From the NCBI GenBank assembly GCA_003511885.1, contig DOIX01000325.1:1-7870 (forward strand): DNA of 7,870 bases, written 5' to 3'. A program made the translations under genes and the position numbers. Shown here in pieces: positions 1-5,417 of the stretch. The notes below the pieces were generated by a model, which was given only the letters and a program-made list of their open reading frames with translations, did no database searches and was not told the DNA's origin. This stretch comes from Cyanobacteria bacterium UBA11153 (lineage in GTDB: Bacteria > Cyanobacteriota > Cyanobacteriia > Cyanobacteriales > Coleofasciculaceae). How positions within the stretch are numbered: the stretch's first letter is position 1; each line of letters starts with the position of its first letter.

Positions 1-67
1 CTAATTTATCAATCTCGGCAAAAGAGTCGTATGTAGATTTAATAACGTGCCTTTCTGCTAGTTGCAT
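1..67 (-). CDS. N-terminal fragment of a probable TnpB (IS200/IS605 family), cut by the window edge
   Basis: Only the first 22 codons are inside the window; the gene continues to the left. The translation begins MQLAERHVIKSTYDSF and continues AEIDKL, which resembles the opening of cyanobacterial TnpB/OrfB proteins of IS200/IS605 elements (typically MQL-ERHVIK, then an acidic stretch before an SKNLYN motif that would lie outside the window). A Shine-Dalgarno GGAG on the minus strand (75-78) sits 7 nt before the ATG, which supports this start. TnpB proteins are RNA-guided nucleases encoded by these transposons. None of the catalytic RuvC residues or the zinc finger can be seen here, so integrity is unknown. 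The assignment rests on recalled N-terminal similarity over 22 residues and is therefore moderate. Confidence 0.55.
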   Translation of the reverse strand, partial: MQLAERHVIKSTYDSFAEIDKL

Positions 68-92
68 CAAGAGTCTCCATGTCAGGTAGCAT
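39..92 (-). CDS. possible 17-codon leader ORF overlapping the tnpB start
   Basis: An ATG at 92-90 on the minus strand is preceded, 7 nt away, by a full AGGAGG (plus-strand CCTCCT at 100-105), the strongest ribosome-binding site in the window. The ORF reads MLPDMETLDATSRKARY and stops at 39-41, overlapping the tnpB start in another frame. It could be a translated leader whose termination inside tnpB couples or restrains tnpB translation. It could also be chance, because the same frame stays open upstream to about 227 without another ATG. No homology is recognised. Confidence 0.25.
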   Translation of the reverse strand: MLPDMETLDATSRKARY

Positions 93-133
93 GATTTGAC
101 CTCCTGACCAGATGATACTATTTTTGCCTACTA

Positions 134-173
134 CTGCTTGTAAACTTAATAAAGTTTTACAATACTTTAGCAG
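134..173. repeat. imperfect hairpin upstream of tnpB, candidate subterminal hairpin of the element end
   Basis: TTGTAAACTT (138-147) pairs with AAGTTTTACAA (152-162) around an AATA loop, with one bulged T. An outer CTGC (134-137) can pair with GCAG (170-173) across an asymmetric bulge. Ends of IS200/IS605 elements carry subterminal imperfect hairpins and no terminal inverted repeats. A hairpin about 70-105 bp upstream of the tnpB start fits the left end of such an element. The exact boundary cannot be set without the right end or an empty site. Confidence 0.35.
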
Positions 174-260
174 GTCTTGCGATCGCAATGGGGAGTGGGT
201 AGTGGAGAGCGGTAAGGCAAAGGTTGGGGTTTATCCTTATGTTTTTCTCAGTCTTGTCAA

Positions 261-298
261 GAGTCAATTATCTTCCACCACTGGGAGATAATTAACTC
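261..298. repeat. 16-bp imperfect inverted repeat upstream of smtA
   Basis: GAGTCAATTATCTTCC (261-276) pairs with GGGAGATAATTAACTC (283-298) around a 6-nt loop, ACCACT. There is one mismatch (C265/A294) and one G-U pair. No U-tract follows on the plus strand, so it is not a typical intrinsic terminator. It could be an operator, a transcript hairpin, or a remnant of a dispersed palindrome. It lies about 230 bp upstream of smtA. Confidence 0.5.
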
Positions 299-324
299 TC
301 TATCCTCAAGATGAGGTGTTTTAG

Positions 325-339
325 TGAAAATTATTATCA
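325..339. promoter_or_regulatory. Fur/Zur-like box, copy 1, upstream of smtA
   Basis: TGAAAATTATTATCA matches the 7-1-7 Fur-family consensus TGATAATNATTATCA at 13 of 14 defined positions. It opens a 43-bp sequence (325-367) that recurs at 393-435. Fur and Zur boxes are alike enough that sequence alone does not tell which regulator binds. Its position next to a zinc-binding metallothionein gene makes Zur a reasonable inference. Confidence 0.55.
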
Positions 340-392
340 TTCTTTGGGGAACGGTAAATCTCAAAATCTCCACTCAAGATCGAGATTTTGAT

Positions 393-407
393 TGAGAATT
401 GTTATCA
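393..407. promoter_or_regulatory. Fur/Zur-like box, copy 2, upstream of smtA
   Basis: TGAGAATTGTTATCA matches the 7-1-7 consensus TGATAATNATTATCA at 12 of 14 positions. It lies 68 bp downstream of copy 1 and about 118 bp before the smtA ATG. That distance suits an upstream activator site at least as well as a repressor site over the core promoter. Confidence 0.5.
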
Positions 408-525
408 TTCTTTAGGGAGTGGTAAATGTAAAAATATTTGAAGTATTTCTCCGGATATTTGTTTATATGTGTAATATGGGATATACAGTCTTGGTTTCAT
501 ATCTTATTTAAGGAAGTAGAACGAA

Positions 526-699
526 ATGACAACTACTACTGAAGTAAAATGCGCCTGTGAGTCTTGCAAATGTACTGTCTCTACTGACTCGGCAGTACAA
601 AAAGATGGTAAGTTTTTCTGTAGTGAAGCCTGTGCTAACGGTCATATTAACGGGAATGGCTGCGGACATACTGGATGTGAGTGTCACAGTCATAGTTAA
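526..699 (+). CDS. smtA: SmtA-type bacterial metallothionein
   Basis: This 57-residue protein is a cyanobacterial metallothionein that sequesters zinc and related metals (cadmium, copper) in the cytoplasm through a Cys/His cluster. It carries nine cysteines (9, 11, 14, 16, 32, 36, 46, 51, 53) with the diagnostic CACESCKC, FCSEACANGH and GCGHTGCEC segments, and the ligand histidines H40 and H48. Synechococcus PCC 7942 SmtA, as I recall it, is 56 residues with the same pattern. The C-terminus ends HSHS, adding two histidines that could act as extra ligands. AGGAAG (511-516) lies 9 nt before the ATG and fixes the start. A plausible -10, TAATAT, is at 472-477. The gene stands alone: no smtB repressor gene is seen next to it, and the upstream repeats look like Fur-family boxes. 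Confidence 0.95.
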   Translation: MTTTTEVKCACESCKCTVSTDSAVQKDGKFFCSEACANGHINGNGCGHTGCECHSHS

Positions 700-719
700 G
701 GAATTGAACAGCGGAGATA

Positions 720-812
720 AGGTTGGGGTATGGAGAAGAAACTATTGAGTTTTACCTTAGAATAAGATCTTTGCCCAGAATCTTCTTGCCTCTAAGCCAT
801 AACCCCTAACCT
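720..812. repeat. long-range imperfect inverted repeat between convergent genes
   Basis: AGGTTGGGGTATGG (720-733) is nearly the reverse complement of CCATAACCCCTAACCT (797-812), with two single-base indels. The arms are 63 bp apart and span the gap between smtA and the convergent DUF1350 gene. They could fold a transcript running out of either gene. No T-run follows, so termination is uncertain, and chance similarity of C/G-rich intergenic tracts is possible. Confidence 0.25.
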
Positions 813-817
813 CAATA

Positions 818-1603
818 CTAAAAAACAGGCTTCAACCAGCGAAATATTTCTCGTTTTAAGTGGGGTAAATCTCGATATACCTCTTGCTTTATCCATTGCC
901 CGATAGCATCTAAAGGGCTAAATATATCTCCAGCTTGCCAATCAATTTCTTGACCTAATGGTGTTAAATGATTTCCTGGTAGTGTCTGGAGTGCTACCAT
1001 ATCAGGGAATCTTTGTTTTAACACAGAGGTAAGATTAACAGTTTGATCGATTTCATCGTTCCTGAATTTAATCAATAAATTGCGCCGGATTTCATAACTT
1101 TGGGCAATAATTTCTTCAGTCTGTCGAGGTGAGGGGGTAAATTCAAGATCGAAGGCGGGGGTAATATTGAATCGATCGAAAAAATTGAACTTATCCAGAA
1201 AAGGAATAGCTTGCTTGGCGGGATAGTTGTTATAGGAAATTAAAATATTACCTGCCCTTTCCACAGGAAAGAGACTGCCAATCAGGAGATGAAGTTTACA
1301 TCCCATACTATGTCCAATTCCATAGATAGGGAGATATTCTTTACCCAGCATCCTTCTCGCTTGCAATCTATCGATGGTTGTTTCAAAGCGGTTAAGTACT
1401 TCCCGCGCGATCGCAATATGATCTAGTGTATTCAAAAAAGATGTGGCGACAACCACATAGCCCTGATTTGCCAATTCTTCCAGTAACCAGCGATAGGTTA
1501 CCTGTGGTGCTGTGGCAATAAATGCGCCACCGAGGAAATGTATAATCCCTAGGGGACGAGGTGGAATTAAAACCCAACTACCAGATATTTCTTGCCAGTT
1601 CAT
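818..1603 (-). CDS. DUF1350 family alpha/beta-hydrolase-fold protein
   Basis: This 261-residue protein matches the DUF1350 family found in cyanobacteria and plant plastids; its biochemical role is unknown to me. The fold is alpha/beta hydrolase. IHFLGGAF (21-28) fits the strand and oxyanion-hole loop, GHSMG (97-101) is the nucleophile elbow with S99, D183 or D186 is a candidate acid, and H212 in LPGNHLTP is the likely catalytic histidine. A lipase, esterase or thioesterase activity is possible but not shown. There is no signal peptide or membrane span, so it is probably cytoplasmic. The ATG at 1603 precedes WQEISGSWVLIPP, a normal start for the family, though no strong Shine-Dalgarno is seen. 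It is divergent from the serine-hydrolase gene across a 58-bp gap and convergent with smtA. Confidence 0.85.
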   Translation of the reverse strand: MNWQEISGSWVLIPPRPLGIIHFLGGAFIATAPQVTYRWLLEELANQGYVVVATSFLNTLDHIAIAREVLNRFETTIDRLQARRMLGKEYLPIYGIGHSMGCKLHLLIGSLFPVERAGNILISYNNYPAKQAIPFLDKFNFFDRFNITPAFDLEFTPSPRQTEEIIAQSYEIRRNLLIKFRNDEIDQTVNLTSVLKQRFPDMVALQTLPGNHLTPLGQEIDWQAGDIFSPLDAIGQWIKQEVYRDLPHLKREIFRWLKPVF

Positions 1604-1661
1604 GGATTGAGCCTGTTGTTAACATAAGATCGAACTAATATTAGGATTACCTAAATTTACC
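1604..1661. promoter_or_regulatory. short divergent promoter region
   Basis: The 58 bp between two divergent genes must carry promoter elements for both unless they overlap coding sequence. TAATAT at 1636-1641 is a plausible -10 for the plus-strand gene, placing transcription only about 14 nt before its GTG. No well-spaced -35 is seen, and no minus-strand promoter could be assigned with confidence. Confidence 0.3.
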
Positions 1662-2732
1662 GTGTTATCTCAACAAATCATTTCTGAGTTACAGCAAGTC
1701 CTCAATGCTAGTGTAGCTGACCAAGGTATTCCTGGAGCTGTCCTTTACCTGGCGACTAGAGATGGCTCCTGGGCAGGAGCATCCGGCGTATCCAACCTTA
1801 AAACTAACACGCCGATGAAACCGCGCGATCGCTTCCGTATCGGTGGTATCAGCCAAACCTTTGTGGCTGTAGTGATTCTCCAGTTAGTGGCAGAAGAGAA
1901 ACTTAACCTTGATGATACTTTAATCGATTGGCTATCTGAAGAGATTTGCGGTGCCGAAGGCGAGCGAAGCTATCGCATCCCCAACAGTCAGAAGATTACG
2001 ATTCGTCAATTACTCAACCACACCAGTGGTTTGGCGGATTATCTGGATACTGATAAATTCAAGGCTGCCCTGGCAAAGACTCATCCCAAGCAAATCTGGA
2101 GAGCGGCAGAAGCCATTACTTATGCTTACGATTTAGAGCCTCTTGCCAAACCAGGGCAAAAATTCCAATACTCCAATACTAATTACATTCTCTTAGAACT
2201 GATTGTAGAAGCAGTCACCGAAAATAGCCTAGCACGAGAAATGCGCGATCGCATCCAGACTCCTTTAGGTTTAGTGGATACCTTTAGCGAAATTTACGAC
2301 GAGATTCCAGGTGGTTTTGTGGAAGGTTATCCCGACGGGGATGGGGAAACCGATAATCTCACTCGCTGCCATCATGGCGCTGGTTTAGGATATGGGGGAC
2401 TAATTTCTACTGCATCTGATGTGGCACGTTTTTGTCAAGGATTATTTGTTAAAGAAGAGTTACTGACAGGAGAAACTCTCGATAACATGCTGACTTGGGT
2501 GGCAGATGGAGAAGGCGGATATTATGGTTTGGGTATCGGAGCTTGGAATAGTGATTGGGGCGAAATCTGGGGACATAGTGGTAGCACTGGAGGGTTTTTG
2601 TCAACTTGTTGGTTTTTGCCCAATCTGGATATTACTGTAGTTGTCTTGACTAATAGTCCCAATCTTGCTATCCCTGATGATATTGCAGCCGGAGTTTTGG
2701 ATGTGGTACTTGCTGAAGAGGAAGAAGATTAA
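1662..2732 (+). CDS. beta-lactamase-fold serine hydrolase homologue with degenerate SxxK motif
   Basis: This 356-residue protein belongs to the beta-lactamase/class C penicillin-binding-protein superfamily (PF00144-type), whose members are esterases, D-aminopeptidases or beta-lactamases. Family landmarks are IPGAVLYLATRDGSW near 23-37, RFRIGGISQTFVAV (57-70), RQLLNHTSGLADY (115-127), the YSN motif at 170-172 and HSG at 305-307. Where active members have SxxK (usually RIGSxTKxF), this one reads G62-I63-S64-Q65, so both the nucleophilic serine and the general-base lysine are replaced. YSN and HSG remain, as expected of a fold kept for binding. There is no signal peptide, unlike periplasmic relatives. 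The start is GTG with only a weak AGGA about 14 nt upstream; no ATG precedes the conserved core. Residues about 97-105 are encoded by a short repeat-like insert. It may be a pseudoenzyme or have shifted chemistry. Confidence 0.88.
   Translation: MLSQQIISELQQVLNASVADQGIPGAVLYLATRDGSWAGASGVSNLKTNTPMKPRDRFRIGGISQTFVAVVILQLVAEEKLNLDDTLIDWLSEEICGAEGERSYRIPNSQKITIRQLLNHTSGLADYLDTDKFKAALAKTHPKQIWRAAEAITYAYDLEPLAKPGQKFQYSNTNYILLELIVEAVTENSLAREMRDRIQTPLGLVDTFSEIYDEIPGGFVEGYPDGDGETDNLTRCHHGAGLGYGGLISTASDVARFCQGLFVKEELLTGETLDNMLTWVADGEGGYYGLGIGAWNSDWGEIWGHSGSTGGFLSTCWFLPNLDITVVVLTNSPNLAIPDDIAAGVLDVVLAEEEED
1948..1976 (+). repeat. short dispersed-repeat-like insert inside the serine-hydrolase gene
   Basis: The segment GCCGAAGGCGAGCGAAGC followed by TATCGC resembles the GCGAAGCTATCGC-type short dispersed repeats of cyanobacterial genomes. 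It lies in frame and encodes roughly CGAEGERSYR, at a place where relatives normally run directly from the DW-L-EEI segment to IPNSQKITIRQLLNHTSG. This suggests a small in-frame insertion that added about eight surface residues without breaking the reading frame. The comparison is from memory of the family. Confidence 0.4.
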
Positions 2733-2763
2733 GGGAGACTTTCCATCCGATTCCTCCCTTTTA
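2731..2763 (+). terminator. weak stem-loop terminator after the serine-hydrolase gene
   Basis: AAGGGAG (2731-2737, overlapping the stop codon) pairs perfectly with CTCCCTT (2754-2760), which runs into TTA to make a short TTTT run. The stem is 7 bp and the loop 16 nt, longer than in typical strong terminators. Confidence 0.4.
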
Positions 2764-2880
2764 GTCAGCTATGCTCCATCGGGATCTTTCTTGGTATTCT
2801 TGAGAACAAGCACTCATCCCCTTAGAATCCCCATTCTTTGGTATTTTATTCTCAATCAAACCTTGATTTTACAACTTTTT

Positions 2881-2922
2881 TCCCTAGCCCCTAGCCCCTA
2901 GCCCCTAGCCCCTAGTCCCTCG
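2881..2922. repeat. CCCCTAG heptanucleotide tandem repeat (STRR)
   Basis: There are six consecutive 7-bp units. Four are exact CCCCTAG (2888-2915), flanked by TCCCTAG (2881-2887) and a degenerate TCCCTCG (2916-2922). Short tandemly repeated heptanucleotides of this kind are well known in filamentous cyanobacteria. It lies between the convergent ends of the serine-hydrolase and lyase genes, just 14 bp beyond the lyase stop, so unit-number change would not affect coding. Confidence 0.9.
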
Positions 2923-2935
2923 CTATATCCCTGCC

Positions 2936-3808
2936 CTATTCCCTTCTCACCGCAAATTTAGCTTCCAATTCTCGATAAATAGGCACATCGATAATTTCTT
3001 CAAATTCCTGAAAAGAAACTAAATCATTAAATCCTAGGGTTGTACCATTTTCCCGCAAATGACTTAAACAATTCATCATCGCCTTAGTTGCGGCAAACAA
3101 TCCAGAAAGAGGATAGACAACAATTTTAAAGCCCAACTCTTGGGCTTCTTGTTTGGATAGTAATGGAGTCTTCCCCCCCTCGATCATATTAGCTAATAAA
3201 GGTACATCAGGTAAAGCAGACGCGATCGCAACTAAGTCTTCTCTTGACTGAGGTGCTTCGACAAAGACTACATCCGCACCTGCGGCAAAATAAGCCTGCC
3301 CCCGACGAATTGCTTCCTCTAATCCCAATGTAGCGCGGGCATCGGTACGGGCAATAATCGCTAACCCACTATCCCCACGCGCCTGAATTGCGGCTTGAAT
3401 TTTTTGAATATGTTCATCTTGAGAAATAACTCGTTTTCCCTGAAAATGACCGCATTTTTTAGGCCATTCTTGATCCTCTAAAATAATCCCAGCAACACCT
3501 AATTTAATTGCCTCTGTAACGGTACGAATTACATTAAGTGGATTCCCATAACCTGTATCAATATCCGCAATTAAAGGAATAGTTACCGATTCAGCCATTC
3601 GTCCTACACTATATAACATTTCTGTAGCCGTCAGGAATCCATAATCTGGCCTACCTAAACTGGCACCGGAAATACCAAAACCACTAGTAAAAATGAATTC
3701 AAATCCAATCGCTTCGGCAAGTTTGGCACTAATACAATCGTAAACGCCAGGGACGATAAGAATTCCCGGTTGTTGGAGAATCTGGCGTAATTTCTGACTT
3801 TGAGACAT
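2936..3808 (-). CDS. isocitrate lyase/PEP mutase superfamily carbon-carbon lyase
   Basis: This 290-residue cytoplasmic TIM-barrel enzyme belongs to the isocitrate lyase/phosphoenolpyruvate mutase superfamily. The N-terminus LIVPGVYDCISAKLAE (17-32) is typical. Metal- and substrate-binding landmarks are TSGFG (41-45), ADIDTGYGN (81-89), ED (111-112), RTD (154-156), VEAP (183-186) and NMIEGG (207-212). KKCGH (117-121) is the lyase signature, with C119 as the expected catalytic acid. This favours a lyase (2-methylisocitrate, 2-alkylmalate or oxaloacetate class) over PEP mutase or phosphonate chemistry; the exact substrate cannot be read from sequence. I chose ATG at 3808 over TTG at 3826 because MSQSQKLRQIL is the usual family opening; neither has a clear Shine-Dalgarno. 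It is 70 bp downstream of pntB on the same strand, beyond a strong hairpin. Confidence 0.85.
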   Translation of the reverse strand: MSQSQKLRQILQQPGILIVPGVYDCISAKLAEAIGFEFIFTSGFGISGASLGRPDYGFLTATEMLYSVGRMAESVTIPLIADIDTGYGNPLNVIRTVTEAIKLGVAGIILEDQEWPKKCGHFQGKRVISQDEHIQKIQAAIQARGDSGLAIIARTDARATLGLEEAIRRGQAYFAAGADVVFVEAPQSREDLVAIASALPDVPLLANMIEGGKTPLLSKQEAQELGFKIVVYPLSGLFAATKAMMNCLSHLRENGTTLGFNDLVSFQEFEEIIDVPIYRELEAKFAVRRE

Positions 3809-3830
3809 AAAAATTCGGGTAATCAATAGT

Positions 3831-3873
3831 AGCGGGGTTGGGGAATATTCAAGTGGAAAAACCCCACCCCGCT
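3831..3873 (-). terminator. strong GC-rich hairpin after pntB
   Basis: AGCGGGGTTGGGG (3831-3843) pairs with CCCCACCCCGCT (3862-3873), 12 bp with one bulged T, around an 18-nt loop. It begins 5 nt after the pntB stop codon. On the minus strand no U-tract follows the stem (ACTATTG), although five Ts lie in the loop. It may terminate part of the transcription, stabilise the pntAB mRNA 3' end, or limit read-through into the lyase gene. Confidence 0.6.
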
Positions 3874-3878
3874 CCTAA

Positions 3879-5333
3879 CTAAACTCTAGCCAGGACTTTT
3901 GCTGACTTACCAACAGTTTCTCCATCATGTAATGCAATTAATTGTCCCATAATTGCATCCACATTTTTCCGGGCATCGCCAAACAGCATATCGGTATTAT
4001 CCTTAAAGAACAAAGGATTTTCTACACCAGCATAGCCACTTGCCATACTCCGTTTCATCACGATCACTTTACCTGATTTCCATACTTCCAATACAGGCAT
4101 TCCGGCAATGGGGCTAGCGGGATCTTCCATCGCGCTAGGATTGACTGTATCGTTAGCGCCAATAACTAAGACAACATCGGTTTTGGGGAAATCTTCGTTA
4201 ATTTCATCCATTTCCAAAACGATATCGTAAGGCACGTTAGCTTCGGCTAAAAGCACATTCATGTGCCCCGGCAGTCTTCCGGCGACAGGGTGAATGCCAA
4301 AGCGAACTTCCGTCCCGCGATCGCGTAATATTTTGGTAATCTCGGAAACGGAATGCTGTGCCTGAGCTACTGCCATTCCGTAACCGGGGACAATAATTAC
4401 GCTTTTGGCATCGCAGAGTAATTCGACTGTTTCGTCAACTGTTGTCGAGGTGGCTTCTCCTACAGGGGCATCACTTTTAGCGGCGGGCTTTCCAGCTCCT
4501 TCACCAAATCCACCCAAAATGACGCTAATAAATGAGCGATTCATGGCTTTGCACATGATGTAGCTGAGGATTGCACCACTACTACCCACTAATGCGCCAG
4601 TGATAATGAGTAAGTCATTGGATAGCATGAAACCTGCTGCTGCGGCTGCCCATCCCGAATAACTATTGAGCATCGAGATAACGACAGGCATATCGGCACC
4701 GCCAATTGCCATGACAAGATGAATGCCTAAAACGCAGGCAATTCCTGTCATAATTAACAATGGTTGCAGCCCTCCCAAATGTGGGGCACTCATAAATTCA
4801 AAACCAAACCATACTGTTGCTACCAGCATGGCAATATTCAAAAGATGGCGGGCTGGTAACATTAATGGTTTGCTGCTAATAATTGCCCGTAATTTACCAA
4901 AGGCAATAATTGAGCCAGTGAAAGTTACTGCACCGATAAATACACCCACATAGATTTCTATTTGGTGGATGGTTTCTTCAACTCCAACTAGAGATGATTC
5001 AGGTTGGAGATAATTCGCAATACCTACCAAAACCGCAGCTAAACCTACAAAACTATGGAGAATTGCCACTAATTCTGGCATTGATGTCATTGCCACGCGA
5101 GAGGCTAAAATTGCCCCAATAATTGCCGCAGGTAGGATTGCACCACCTAGCATGACATATCCAGAGCCACTGACGGCGGGACTTAATGCTGTAGCGACAA
5201 AAGCAATCAGCATTCCCATAATGCCGTAAATATTACCCTTGCCAGCAGATTCTTGATTAGATAATCCACCTAAACTGAGAATAAACAAAGCACTTGCCGC
5301 AATATAAGCGACTGTCACTAAATTATTGGACAT
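3879..5333 (-). CDS. pntB: NAD(P) transhydrogenase subunit beta
   Basis: PntB is the membrane and NADP(H)-binding subunit of proton-translocating transhydrogenase, which uses the proton gradient to drive NADH + NADP+ to NAD+ + NADPH. This one is 484 residues (E. coli about 462). Residues 5-262 form the membrane domain of about nine helices, including [16 protein letters not shown] (85-100), whose H93 corresponds to the proton-channel histidine (H91 in E. coli). After a linker (about 280-300), domain III binds NADP(H), with [11 protein letters not shown] (316-326), [20 protein letters not shown] (346-365), IGANDTVNP (391-399) and [16 protein letters not shown] (427-442). All expected elements are present, so it should be functional. 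AAGGAG lies close before the ATG at 5333. It sits 84 bp after pntA on the same strand; in Synechocystis the complex is reported in the thylakoid membrane. Confidence 0.97.
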   Translation of the reverse strand: MSNNLVTVAYIAASALFILSLGGLSNQESAGKGNIYGIMGMLIAFVATALSPAVSGSGYVMLGGAILPAAIIGAILASRVAMTSMPELVAILHSFVGLAAVLVGIANYLQPESSLVGVEETIHQIEIYVGVFIGAVTFTGSIIAFGKLRAIISSKPLMLPARHLLNIAMLVATVWFGFEFMSAPHLGGLQPLLIMTGIACVLGIHLVMAIGGADMPVVISMLNSYSGWAAAAAGFMLSNDLLIITGALVGSSGAILSYIMCKAMNRSFISVILGGFGEGAGKPAAKSDAPVGEATSTTVDETVELLCDAKSVIIVPGYGMAVAQAQHSVSEITKILRDRGTEVRFGIHPVAGRLPGHMNVLLAEANVPYDIVLEMDEINEDFPKTDVVLVIGANDTVNPSAMEDPASPIAGMPVLEVWKSGKVIVMKRSMASGYAGVENPLFFKDNTDMLFGDARKNVDAIMGQLIALHDGETVGKSAKVLARV

Positions 5334-5365
5334 AATCTCCTTGATTTATGATTGCTGATTCTTGA

Positions 5366-5400
5366 TTGATAATTGACAACTGTCAACTGTCAATTATCAA
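5366..5400. repeat. perfect 13-bp inverted repeat between pntA and pntB
   Basis: TTGATAATTGACA (5366-5378) is the exact reverse complement of TGTCAATTATCAA (5388-5400), with a 9-nt loop, and the run continues into a further TTGTCAATTA (5401-5410). This is the TTGACAGTTGACAG/ATTGATAATTGACA type of sequence common between cyanobacterial genes; a related piece lies at 7677-7690. In the pntAB transcript it would form an AU-rich hairpin that could modulate pntB expression relative to pntA. Confidence 0.75.
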
Positions 5401-5417
5401 TTGTCAATTAGCCATTC

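Larger units (their letters stand above)
325..435. repeat. 43-bp direct repeat, two copies 68 bp apart
   Basis: Copies at 325-367 and 393-435 agree at 36 of 43 positions. Each has the Fur/Zur-like box, then CATTCTTT, a G-rich patch (GGGGAACGG or AGGGAGTGG) and TAAAT. Similarity extends well past the box, which points to a segmental duplication of a regulatory module and not to chance repetition of an AT-rich site. Between the copies a perfect 10-bp dyad, TCAAAATCTC (361-370) with GAGATTTTGA (382-391), can form a hairpin with an 11-nt loop. Confidence 0.6.
68..525. other. 458-bp intergenic region between tnpB and smtA
   Basis: I find no convincing gene here. It holds the tnpB leader and hairpin, a HIP1 octamer at 179-186, a G-rich intergenic tract at about 187-215, a 16-bp dyad at 261-298, two Fur/Zur-like boxes inside a direct repeat (325-367 and 393-435) with a 10-bp dyad between them (361-391), and the smtA promoter and ribosome-binding site. 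No clear 12-2-12 SmtB/ArsR-type operator was found near the smtA start. Confidence 0.6.

Noticed and set aside
440..525. SmtB/ArsR-type 12-2-12 operator at the smtA promoter
   Set aside because: No convincing inverted repeat of that architecture is present between the promoter and the start codon.
508..748. Overlapping frames on both strands across the smtA gene
   Set aside because: The 57-residue metallothionein frame at 526-699 has the full Cys/His pattern and a proper ribosome-binding site; the other frames are out-of-frame shadows.
2665..2901. Open frame running from the end of the serine-hydrolase gene into the tandem repeat
   Set aside because: It overlaps the conserved C-terminus in another frame, ends in repeat-encoded residues (SLAPSP), and has no recognisable domain.
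3809..3826. TTG start for the lyase, adding six residues (MITRIF)
   Set aside because: The ATG at 3808 gives the usual family N-terminus, and TTG has no supporting ribosome-binding site.
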